NCBI GenBank assembly: GCA_903958995.1
Contig: CAJBVG010000132.1
Location: 1 to 18,988, forward strand
Length of the DNA stretch: 18,988 bases
From: an uncultured bacterium
GTDB lineage: Bacteria; Bacteroidota; Bacteroidia; Sphingobacteriales; Sphingobacteriaceae
Direction of reading: 5' to 3'
Made by a program: the position numbers and the translations under genes. The notes below the pieces were generated by a model. It made no database searches and was not told the origin of the DNA. It saw only the letters and a program-made list of their open reading frames with translations. This document shows positions 1 to 7,039 of this stretch, piece by piece. Each line of letters starts with the position of its first letter. Position 1 is the stretch's first letter.

Positions 1-4
1 CATA

Positions 5-703
5 TTAATCCGTGTATTTGTACCCTACTCCCCTAATCGAGTGAAAATATTTAGGATGTTTAGAGTCTGCTTCGAAATATTTTCTGAATGATAAAATAAA
101 ATTATCGATGGTACGTGTTGAAGGATAAACATCATAATTCCATACCGTTTCTAAAATCATTTCTCTTGATACGGCTTCACCTTTGCGTTCCACTAATAAT
201 TTCAAGAGCATGGTTTCTTTTTTGGTCAATGAAATTACTTCCTTAGTAATGTCATCAGTTAACTCGTAATTGTTAAAGTTGATAGTTTTAGAACCAATAC
301 GATAAGAGTTTAATTGTTTCTGCTCATCCGATTTCAATCCTCGCTTTACTAAAATACCTACGCGTAGTATTAATTCTTCGAGGTTAAATGGTTTCGTTAA
401 ATAATCATCAGCACCACGTTTTAATCCAGCCACACGATCTTCCGAGGTGTTCTTAGCTGTTAGGAACATGATTGGCACTTCCGTGTTTTCTAAGCGAATG
501 GTTTCGGCCACTTTAAATCCATCGATTTCAGGAATCATGACATCAAGAATTACGAGATTTAGTCGTTCTTCTTTAAAAAGCTTTAATGCTTTTTTTCCAT
601 CGGTAGCGGTGGTTACATGGTAGCCTTCTAATTCAAGATTCAGTTTTAATGCTTCAAGCAAATGTTCTTCATCTTCTACTAATAAAATTCTATAGTTGCT
701 CAT
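5..703 (-). CDS. OmpR/PhoB-family response regulator
   Basis: This is a 232-residue cytoplasmic transcription factor of a two-component system. The N-terminal receiver domain (about 3-120) has the acidic pair E10/D11, the phospho-acceptor D54 in a VILDVMIP context, T82 and the switch lysine K104 in a TKPF motif. The C-terminal part (about 135-230) is an OmpR-type winged helix that ends in a typical RTIDNFILSFRKYF recognition-helix region and RGVGYKY wing. It begins 11 bases after the stop of the histidine kinase gene and lies on the same strand, so the two are almost certainly a cognate pair. The length is normal and all receiver residues are present. The target genes cannot be read from the sequence. 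Placement at the end of the heme gene run suggests, but does not prove, a link to heme or envelope status. Confidence 0.95.
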   Translation of the reverse strand: MSNYRILLVEDEEHLLEALKLNLELEGYHVTTATDGKKALKLFKEERLNLVILDVMIPEIDGFKVAETIRLENTEVPIMFLTAKNTSEDRVAGLKRGADDYLTKPFNLEELILRVGILVKRGLKSDEQKQLNSYRIGSKTINFNNYELTDDITKEVISLTKKETMLLKLLVERKGEAVSREMILETVWNYDVYPSTRTIDNFILSFRKYFEADSKHPKYFHSIRGVGYKYTD

Positions 704-714
704 GTTTGGGGTGT

Positions 715-1575
715 TTAGAAAATTATTTCAAAGCAAGTTCCTTGCGGTAAATTATTACTTATGCTGATGTTGGCATTATGGTTGGTAACTACCTGTTCTA
801 CGATAAACAATCCTAAACCTGTTCCTTTCGTTTTACGAGTCATTTCATTTCCCGAACGGTAGAATTTCTGAAAAATCTTTTTATGTTCCGTCTCTGGTAT
901 ACCACAACCTTCATCACAAATCCTTAATCGTATATGTGTATCTATTTTTAAGGAGATAAAAATGCGTGTATTCTCTTGAGAATATTTCACAGCATTTTCT
1001 AATAAATTATTGATCATCGACCCTAAAGAAAATCGATCGCCAAATAAATCAATATCGGATTGTATTTCGGTAACGATTGTTCGTTTCCCTTGAACATTAA
1101 TTTTGATACGATCTACTAGACTTGTTAAAAGCCCAGTAAAATCAATGTCTTCCTTAGGGAAGGTATAACTTCTATTTTCAATTTTACTCGCCAATAGCAT
1201 ATTCTCCACTAGATCATCTAATCGACCGATATCATCTATAGAACTCATAATAAATTGATCACGCTTCTCTTTTTCGAGATCACGTTTTAAAATGGTTTGT
1301 AAATATAATTTGATGGATGATAAAGGTGATTTTAATTCGTGAGTAACTGACAACAAGAAATTACGTTGTTGCTTATGCATCGCATTTTCCTTTTTCAATA
1401 GACTATGAAAATATACTGCCCCTACGATTAAAATCAAAAGGAAAATAGATCCTTCTCCTAAAATCATTTTCATTCTATCGGGTTCGGTTTTTACTAATAA
1501 AAATCCCCACCAAAACAATTCTGCTAAGGCGTATATTAATAAAATGTAAAATATAGTTACCGGTTTACGCAACAT
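715..1575 (-). CDS. Sensor histidine kinase, two-TM, HisKA/HATPase
   Basis: This is a membrane-bound sensor kinase of 286 residues from the ATG chosen here. Two hydrophobic segments (about 5-28 and 42-59) enclose only a very short extracytoplasmic loop, so sensing is probably within the membrane or at its face. The cytoplasmic part has the H-box histidine at residue 79 in the context SVTHELKSPLSS, an N-box (NNLLENAVKYS), a G1 box (DEGCGIP), an F-box and a G2 box (GTGLGLFIV), so the catalytic core looks intact. A longer frame opens with TTG at 1590. I prefer the ATG at 1575, which still overlaps the end of hemL by 11 bases and suggests translational coupling. No HAMP or PAS domain is visible. 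The response regulator follows 11 bases downstream. The ligand is unknown. Confidence 0.92.
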   Translation of the reverse strand: MLRKPVTIFYILLIYALAELFWWGFLLVKTEPDRMKMILGEGSIFLLILIVGAVYFHSLLKKENAMHKQQRNFLLSVTHELKSPLSSIKLYLQTILKRDLEKEKRDQFIMSSIDDIGRLDDLVENMLLASKIENRSYTFPKEDIDFTGLLTSLVDRIKINVQGKRTIVTEIQSDIDLFGDRFSLGSMINNLLENAVKYSQENTRIFISLKIDTHIRLRICDEGCGIPETEHKKIFQKFYRSGNEMTRKTKGTGLGLFIVEQVVTNHNANISISNNLPQGTCFEIIF

Positions 1576-2947
1576 TATTTCTTCGATCAAATACTACATC
1601 AAGCGATTCAAACATCGCACGTTTTGCTTTCTCCAAATCTATTTTAGAATGGGCAGCCGATACAAATCCAACTTCATAACCAGAAGGACCTAAATAAATA
1701 CCTCTGTTTAATAATTCACGATGGAACACTTTAAAATTATCCATACTTGCAGGATCAATTTCTGCAGAAGAACGAATCGTTTCTTTATCAGTAAAGGCAA
1801 ACCAAAATATACTACCTACTCCAATTACTTTAAATTTATAGCCTTCCGCTTCTGCATAACGTTGTAAAGCAGAAACAAACTCATCTGTTTTTTTATTGAG
1901 TTCTTTGTAGAAACCAGACTGACTTAATTCGGTAAGTTGTGCAATACCTGCTGCCATCGCTACTGGGTTACCCGATAAAGTTCCTGCTTGGTAAACTGGA
2001 CCTAATGGAGAAACAGTATTCATAATCTCTTCTGATGCTCCATACATGCCTACAGGTAAGCCACCACCAATAATTTTACCATAAGTAATAATATCAGGTT
2101 GTATTTGGTAAAGTCCTGCAGCACCTTCAAAGCCTACACGGAAACCCGAAATCACCTCATCAAAAATCAATAAGGTATTATTCTCCGTACAAATTTTACG
2201 AAGTGCTTCGAGGTATGATTTTTCTTGCAATAACAAACCATTATTTGCAGGAATAGGTTCTATAATTACACAAGCAATTTGATTTTTAAATTGTTCAAAG
2301 GCTTGAGTTAATGCTTCTAAATCATTTAATGGAAGCACAATAGTTTCTTTAGCATAAGCCTCTGGAACTCCAGCAGAGCTTGTCTCTCCGAAGGTTACTA
2401 ATCCCGAACCCGCTTTCACTAAAAGTGAATCTACGTGACCATGGTAACAACCTTCAAATTTTAAAATCTTATCGCGTTTTGTATATCCACGAGCTAAACG
2501 GATAGCCGACATTACCGCTTCGGTACCTGAGCTTACAAAACGAATTTTTTTGATGTAATTATTGTTTGATAAAATCAATTCAGCTAATTCATTTTCTAAA
2601 GCTGTTGGCGCGCCAAAAGACATTCCACTTTGTGCAACTTCAAAAACTTTCTCACGAATTTTTGGATGATTGTGACCCAAAATTAATGGGCCCCATGAAC
2701 CACAGAAATCAATAAATTCATTTCCATCGGCATCCCATACTCTGCAACCATCGCCACGCTCAATAAACAAAGGCGTTCCGTAAACAGATTTAAATGCACG
2801 AACAGGAGAGTTTACTCCTCCTGGAAAATATTTTTTTGCTTTTTCAAAAAGTGCTGCCGATTTCTCTCGCGAAATATCTTTTTTATCTGTAGTATTTACA
2901 GGTTGTTCTTCTTCTGAATTGAATATTTTTTTTAATCCGTCTAACAT
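1565..2947 (-). CDS. hemL: Glutamate-1-semialdehyde 2,1-aminomutase
   Basis: HemL converts glutamate-1-semialdehyde to 5-aminolevulinate with pyridoxal or pyridoxamine phosphate, the second step of the C5 heme route, in the cytoplasm. The 460-residue protein is a class III aminotransferase. Visible marks are the GGVNSPVRAF start of the core (about 43-52), the SSGTEAVMSAIRLAR cofactor-phosphate region (about 139-153), D263 in FDEVISGFR, and the Schiff-base lysine K291 in ITYGKIIGGGLPVG. A polar segment of about 22 residues precedes the usual core start. No alternative ATG lies in it, so the ATG at 2947 is kept. It lies 83 bases after hemB in the same orientation, and its end overlaps the sensor kinase start. 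hemA, which makes its substrate, is upstream in the same run. Confidence 0.96.
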   Translation of the reverse strand: MLDGLKKIFNSEEEQPVNTTDKKDISREKSAALFEKAKKYFPGGVNSPVRAFKSVYGTPLFIERGDGCRVWDADGNEFIDFCGSWGPLILGHNHPKIREKVFEVAQSGMSFGAPTALENELAELILSNNNYIKKIRFVSSGTEAVMSAIRLARGYTKRDKILKFEGCYHGHVDSLLVKAGSGLVTFGETSSAGVPEAYAKETIVLPLNDLEALTQAFEQFKNQIACVIIEPIPANNGLLLQEKSYLEALRKICTENNTLLIFDEVISGFRVGFEGAAGLYQIQPDIITYGKIIGGGLPVGMYGASEEIMNTVSPLGPVYQAGTLSGNPVAMAAGIAQLTELSQSGFYKELNKKTDEFVSALQRYAEAEGYKFKVIGVGSIFWFAFTDKETIRSSAEIDPASMDNFKVFHRELLNRGIYLGPSGYEVGFVSAAHSKIDLEKAKRAMFESLDVVFDRRNNVA

Positions 2948-2949
2948 AT

Positions 2950-3026
2950 TGTTCGTTTGCTCGTATGCTCATGTGCTAGTGTGCTCATGATAAGTTGTGC
3001 TAATTCTTAATTCCTAATTCCTAATT
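2950..3026. repeat. Composite octad then heptad tandem repeat
   Basis: Nearly the whole hemB-hemL gap is periodic. From 2950 to 2989 there are five 8-base units of the type TGCTCATG (variants TGTTCGTT, TGCTCGTA, TGCTAGTG). From 2999 to 3026 there are four 7-base units of the type CCTAATT (variants GCTAATT, CTTAATT). The switch from period 8 to period 7 occurs around 2990-2998. On the coding (minus) strand the heptads read AATTAGG. The gap is transcribed if hemB and hemL share an mRNA. Function is unknown. Confidence 0.8.
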
Positions 3027-3030
3027 ATCC

Positions 3031-3999
3031 TTATAGCCAACCTTTTTCAAACATTTCTCTGGTGTGGTAACTAATAATAATATTAGCACCAGCACGTGCA
3101 AAGGCGTACATGTTTTCTAAGGTTAACTTTTGCTCATCAATCCAACCATTTTGTGCTGCTGCTTTTACCATAGAGTATTCTGCTGATACGTTGTAGCAAG
3201 CCACAGGGAGGTTAGTTTGTGCTCTTAAGTTACTAATTACATCTAAATATGCCAAGGCTGGTTTTACCATCAGGATATCTGCCCCTTCCATTTCATCTAA
3301 TTCTGCCTCTTTCATAGCTTCACGGCCATTTCTGTAATCCATTTGGTACGATTTACGATCGCCTTTATTTGGCGCTGAGTTAGCTGCTTCACGGAACGGA
3401 CCATAATATGCTCCGGCAAATTTCACTGCATACGACATGATTGCTGTATTCACAAAACCATGTGCATCTAATCCTTCACGCATCGCTAAGATTCGTCCAT
3501 CCATCATATCTGATGGGGCAACCATATCTGCTCCTGCTTGTGCATGTGTTAATGCCATTTTTGTTAATACTTCTAAGGTCTCATCGTTATCAACATAATC
3601 ATTATGTATAATTCCACAATGACCGTGAGTGGTGTATGCACATGTGCAAACATCTGTAATGACATATAGATCTTCACCGAATTTACTTTTCAAGGCACGA
3701 ACTGCATCAGCTACTACTGAGTGCTCAGCGTATGATGATGAAGCATCTTCTGTTTTATTTTCTCCAACACCAAACAATAAAATTTTATTTACTCCAACTT
3801 TTAATCCTTGTTCAACATCCTTCACTAATTCGTCTACTGAGAAATGATTAATACCAGGCATTGCATCAATTGGATGTTTTATGCCAGCTCCAGGAACAAC
3901 AAAATATGGATATATAAACATGTCTTTTGAAAGACGAGTTTCAGCAACCATCTCACGGATGATTGGGTTCTTACGAGTTCTACGAGGTCTTGAAATCAT
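3031..3999 (-). CDS. hemB: Porphobilinogen synthase (5-aminolevulinate dehydratase)
   Basis: HemB condenses two molecules of 5-aminolevulinate into porphobilinogen in the cytoplasm. The 322-residue protein is full length. The zinc-site cysteines C118, C120 and C128 lie in DVCTCAYTTHGHCG, so this is a zinc-cysteine type rather than the aspartate-rich magnesium type. The two active-site lysines are K193 (MSYAVKFAGAYYGPFREA) and K246 (MVKPALAY). The start codon is the ATG at 3999, preceded on the coding strand by AT-rich sequence without a Shine-Dalgarno element, common in Bacteroidota. It follows the hemCD fusion after 119 bases occupied by a hairpin pair and a short periodic tract, and precedes hemL by 83 bases. 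Confidence 0.97.
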   Translation of the reverse strand: MISRPRRTRKNPIIREMVAETRLSKDMFIYPYFVVPGAGIKHPIDAMPGINHFSVDELVKDVEQGLKVGVNKILLFGVGENKTEDASSSYAEHSVVADAVRALKSKFGEDLYVITDVCTCAYTTHGHCGIIHNDYVDNDETLEVLTKMALTHAQAGADMVAPSDMMDGRILAMREGLDAHGFVNTAIMSYAVKFAGAYYGPFREAANSAPNKGDRKSYQMDYRNGREAMKEAELDEMEGADILMVKPALAYLDVISNLRAQTNLPVACYNVSAEYSMVKAAAQNGWIDEQKLTLENMYAFARAGANIIISYHTREMFEKGWL

Positions 4000-4000
4000 T

Positions 4001-4035
4001 GTATTATGTACTTTGTATTATGTAAAAAGTGTGCT
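4001..4035. repeat. Heptad-periodic tract upstream of hemB
   Basis: Five successive 7-base steps begin with GT: GTATTAT, GTACTTT, GTATTAT, GTAAAAA, GTGTGCT. The first three are clear, including an 11-base direct repeat (TGTATTATGTA) at 4000 and 4014; the last two are decayed. It fills the space between the hemB start codon and the inverted hairpin pair at 4036, so it would form the hemB ribosome-binding region on the minus strand. Confidence 0.6.
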
Positions 4036-4107
4036 GTTCGTCGAAGCGTCCTCGCTTCGACATTTATTTTAAATATTTTTTGTCGGAGCGAGGACGCTCC
4101 GACGAAC
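4036..4107. repeat. REPIN-like pair of inverted hairpin repeats
   Basis: Two 27-base arms, 4036-4062 and 4081-4107, are inverted copies with 25 of 27 positions complementary, separated by an 18-base AT-rich spacer. Each arm is itself a hairpin: 9-bp stem 4040-4048/4053-4061 with loop TCCT, and 9-bp stem 4082-4090/4095-4103 with loop AGGA. The only two positions where the arms differ (4044 and 4057 against 4099 and 4086) pair with each other inside each small hairpin: A-T in one copy and G-C in the other. The architecture resembles the REP doublets (REPINs) known from other bacteria. It lies in the hemCD-hemB gap and could also form one long hairpin in the mRNA. No transposase of the RAYT type is in the window. 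Confidence 0.75.
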
Positions 4108-4118
4108 TTAATATCATA

Positions 4119-5699
4119 TTAAATCAACACATTAACCACTGCATCTAAAAGACCAGTGTCATCAGCGCGTTCGGCGATGGCATGTACTTTAATGTCTTTA
4201 AGCGTTAATGCTTCTGCAGTGCTTGGCCCTATGGCAACCACTTTATTTTTAATCGTATGTAATGTATCTGAAAATGCGGTAACATTTGATGGGCTGGTGA
4301 AAATATAGACATCAGCCTCAGGAAGAAAAACATTTTCTATTGATATTGTTTCATACACATCCACTTGCTCCACAAAATGGTGACGAGATAGAATTGAAGA
4401 AACCGATTGTAAAGATTGAATAGCCTTAGGAAATACGATACGTTTACCATCGGCAAATTTACTTAAGAATTGTGCGGCAACTTTTGCAGGGTCTGATGAT
4501 GTTCCAGAGAAATCAACTTTTAATCCTTTTTTGGCAATTGCTTTTTCTGTACCAGGTCCAAAAGCTGCAAACTTTACATCTTCTTTTAAAATTGGATTTT
4601 GAGTAAAGAAATGTTGAACAGCATTTTTACTGTTAAAGAAAATAATATGTGTATCCGAAAAATCTAATTTTGGTAATGCAATAGTATTCGTGTGTATTCC
4701 AGTGATGCCGATTAAGTTTGAATCTTCAGCAGCTAAACTAGTTTTCAAAAAAGAAACGTCATCAGTATTTCTACTGATAAAAATATTTTTTCCTTTTAAC
4801 ACATTAGCATTTAAAATAGCTAATGCTTTTTCGGCCATTCCATCTGGAGAATTGGATTCCATATATAAACGTTGTGGGATTTGATCAGCATCTTCTGCTT
4901 TTGATACCCAGAATTTATAGGTTCCATTTTCTTCGATAGCATATGCACCTAATGGCATGTGGCAACCACCTTCAAATAAATTCAACAACTTACGCTCAAT
5001 ACCAATACAAGCTTGTACTTGAGCTTGGTGAATCCCTTTTAAGAATTCTAATAATTGGGTATCCGTTTCTCTAATTTGCAATGCTAATACACCTTGTGCA
5101 GGTGCAGGTACAATCTTTTTAGGGTTTACATCAACTACAACAAAATCAGATAAGTCGAGTTGTAAACGGCTTACTCCTGCTTTCGCTAATAATATGGCAT
5201 CAAAATTTCCTTCTCTTAATTTTTGAATACGAGTAGGCACATTTCCACGAATATCTTTAATAATTATGTCATTTCTAAACGAGCACAACTGTGCTTTTCT
5301 ACGTGCAGATGAAGTACCAATAATGGCATTCTTTTTAAATCCGAACTCTAAGGTTGCATCTGCTGCTTCTTTACGAATTAATATCAATTCCGATGGATCT
5401 TCGCGTTCTGAAACTGCTGCAATTATTAGTCCTTCGGGAGATACAGTAGGTAAGTCTTTATGCGAATGAACGGCAAGGTCGACTTCATTATTTAACAAAG
5501 CATCTTCTAGTTCCTTGGTGAAGAAACCTTTGCCTTCTAACTTATCTAAACTTAAGTGTTGAATTTTATCGCCTTGCGTTTTGAAGATTTTAATTTCAAC
5601 GTCTGCTCCTAAAGCAATGAGACGATCTTTGATGTGATGGGCTTGCCAAAGAGCTAAATCACTCCCTCGCGAGCCAATTGTAATTTTAAATTTTTCCAT
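4119..5699 (-). CDS. hemCD: HemC-HemD fusion: hydroxymethylbilane synthase / uroporphyrinogen-III synthase
   Basis: This 526-residue bifunctional protein would polymerise four porphobilinogens into hydroxymethylbilane and then cyclise it to uroporphyrinogen III. Residues 1 to about 300 are HemC: the TIGSRGSDLALWQ start, catalytic D82 in VHSHKDLPT, RRKAQL, the RGNVPTR region, the PAPAQG motif, and C246 in FEGGCHMPLGAY, which carries the dipyrromethane cofactor. Residues from about 303 to 526 match a complete HemD: KNIFISR start, IIFFNSKNAV, FGPGTEKAI, IFTSPSNVTAF and VAIGPSTAEAL. No stop or frameshift lies between the halves, so this is a genuine fusion. It starts 15 bases after hemA, with a GGAAA element before the ATG. 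Fusion would pass the unstable linear tetrapyrrole directly to the cyclase; that is inference. Confidence 0.95.
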   Translation of the reverse strand: MEKFKITIGSRGSDLALWQAHHIKDRLIALGADVEIKIFKTQGDKIQHLSLDKLEGKGFFTKELEDALLNNEVDLAVHSHKDLPTVSPEGLIIAAVSEREDPSELILIRKEAADATLEFGFKKNAIIGTSSARRKAQLCSFRNDIIIKDIRGNVPTRIQKLREGNFDAILLAKAGVSRLQLDLSDFVVVDVNPKKIVPAPAQGVLALQIRETDTQLLEFLKGIHQAQVQACIGIERKLLNLFEGGCHMPLGAYAIEENGTYKFWVSKAEDADQIPQRLYMESNSPDGMAEKALAILNANVLKGKNIFISRNTDDVSFLKTSLAAEDSNLIGITGIHTNTIALPKLDFSDTHIIFFNSKNAVQHFFTQNPILKEDVKFAAFGPGTEKAIAKKGLKVDFSGTSSDPAKVAAQFLSKFADGKRIVFPKAIQSLQSVSSILSRHHFVEQVDVYETISIENVFLPEADVYIFTSPSNVTAFSDTLHTIKNKVVAIGPSTAEALTLKDIKVHAIAERADDTGLLDAVVNVLI

Positions 5700-5714
5700 T
5701 AATTTCCGCGCACC

Positions 5715-6935
5715 TTATTCCTTGATGAGAATATCCTTCGCCATCAACATAGGAATGCTAATATATTTTTTTTCCATGTAATTTAGAACTTTTTCCAATA
5801 TATCCTTCGATTGTTGGTCAAGTTCATTAATATCTTCTGCGAAAACAGAATTGACGGCGGTATTTCTTATCTCTTTTATCGTTTGCGGAACAACTTGCAT
5901 TGCCAACTCTATTTTACGTTGACGAACGAGTGGACGGAATTCATTTAGGTTTAACTCAATAATATGCTCTGCATGGCATAACTCTCCATAACGCTCGTCC
6001 ATGTTGCGTTTAATGGTTTCTTGTATACTTTCAATATTGATAAAATGAACTGGATTGTTTTCAATTACTTCAGGTGCTGTATCATTTGGAATCGCTAAAT
6101 CTAAAATGATTTTCTTCCCTTTTTCTCCATTTAATAACCCTGCATAAATTTCAGGTGTAATAATGGGGTCTTTTGCTGAAGTGCAGGTAATGATAACATC
6201 AAAACCATCTTTATAATTACTTAAGTCCGACAAAGGAAGCGCTTTGCCTTCTAGCTCGTTTGCTAAAAGTTGAGCTTTTTCGAGGGTGCGATTAAACACC
6301 ACGAAGTTATTAAGTTTTTGTTTCTTTAAATATTTTGCAAATAATTGATTGGTTTCTCCAGCTCCAATGAATAAGAAACGAGTATCATCATTGATGGCAC
6401 TGTTTTTCAATAAACGGTATGCTATAGAAACTACTGAAATTGGTTTTTCTGAAATTTTTGTATCAGTATAAATCTCTTTTGCAGTTTTCACTACACGATT
6501 CATACACAATCTCAAAAAATCTCCTGTTAATTTCCAATCGTGGCATTCATCAAATGAACGACGAACTTGAGCAAGAATTTCTTTTTCTCCAACCACTAAG
6601 GAATCTAATGAACTCGACACTCTCATTAAGTGAATTAAAGCGGCTTCATCTTGATAAACAGATGCAGCATTTCTAATTACATCAATATTATCGAATTTAT
6701 TAACGGTAAGATGGTTGATGATTTTATTTAAGATATAATCGTTTACATCACTTTCTAAAGTGAACACCAATTCAACTCTGTTGCAGGTGCCGATGTAAAA
6801 AAGCTCTCCAATATTTAATTCTTCTTTTAAGGAAGTTAAAATTTGTTGTTTCTCTTCAGGAGCTAGAACAAGTTTACCAATCTCTTTAAGATCAAGGTTC
6901 TTGTGGGTGAATGCTATAATACGTAGATTTTTCAA
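5715..6935 (-). CDS. hemA: Glutamyl-tRNA reductase
   Basis: HemA reduces glutamate charged on tRNA to glutamate-1-semialdehyde with NADPH, the first committed step of C5 heme synthesis. From the start chosen here it has 406 residues. Visible are the IIAFTHKN N-terminus, the catalytic cysteine near residue 51 in YIGTCNRVELVF, SLDSLVVGEKEILAQVRRSF, the NADPH-binding FLFIGAGETNQLFAKYL, and a C-terminal helical dimerisation region. No ATG exists near the N-terminus. Two TTG codons are possible, at 6962 and 6935. I choose 6935 because it places the HK motif at the usual distance from the start, and because the TTG at 6962 sits in a sequence (TAATTTG) resembling a degenerate -7 promoter box. It is 77 bases after pfkA and heads the heme run. 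Confidence 0.93.
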   Translation of the reverse strand: MKNLRIIAFTHKNLDLKEIGKLVLAPEEKQQILTSLKEELNIGELFYIGTCNRVELVFTLESDVNDYILNKIINHLTVNKFDNIDVIRNAASVYQDEAALIHLMRVSSSLDSLVVGEKEILAQVRRSFDECHDWKLTGDFLRLCMNRVVKTAKEIYTDTKISEKPISVVSIAYRLLKNSAINDDTRFLFIGAGETNQLFAKYLKKQKLNNFVVFNRTLEKAQLLANELEGKALPLSDLSNYKDGFDVIITCTSAKDPIITPEIYAGLLNGEKGKKIILDLAIPNDTAPEVIENNPVHFINIESIQETIKRNMDERYGELCHAEHIIELNLNEFRPLVRQRKIELAMQVVPQTIKEIRNTAVNSVFAEDINELDQQSKDILEKVLNYMEKKYISIPMLMAKDILIKE

Positions 6936-7039
6936 TCTTTTTGTGCTTAACTCTATGTACAAATTAACCTCTAATAAAGGATAAGTATGTCACACAATTG
7001 TCAGAGCAACAATTTAGATGAATTATAAATAAGAATGTA

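Noticed and set aside
4036..4107. The inverted hairpin pair as a plain Rho-independent terminator
   Set aside because: On the minus strand the first hairpin is followed by A-rich, not T-rich, sequence, and hemB and hemL continue the same pathway downstream; a repeat element explains the compensated changes better.
6963..7039. Possible terminator or riboswitch between pfkA and hemA
   Set aside because: I found no stem with a T-run and no conserved leader structure in these 77 bases.
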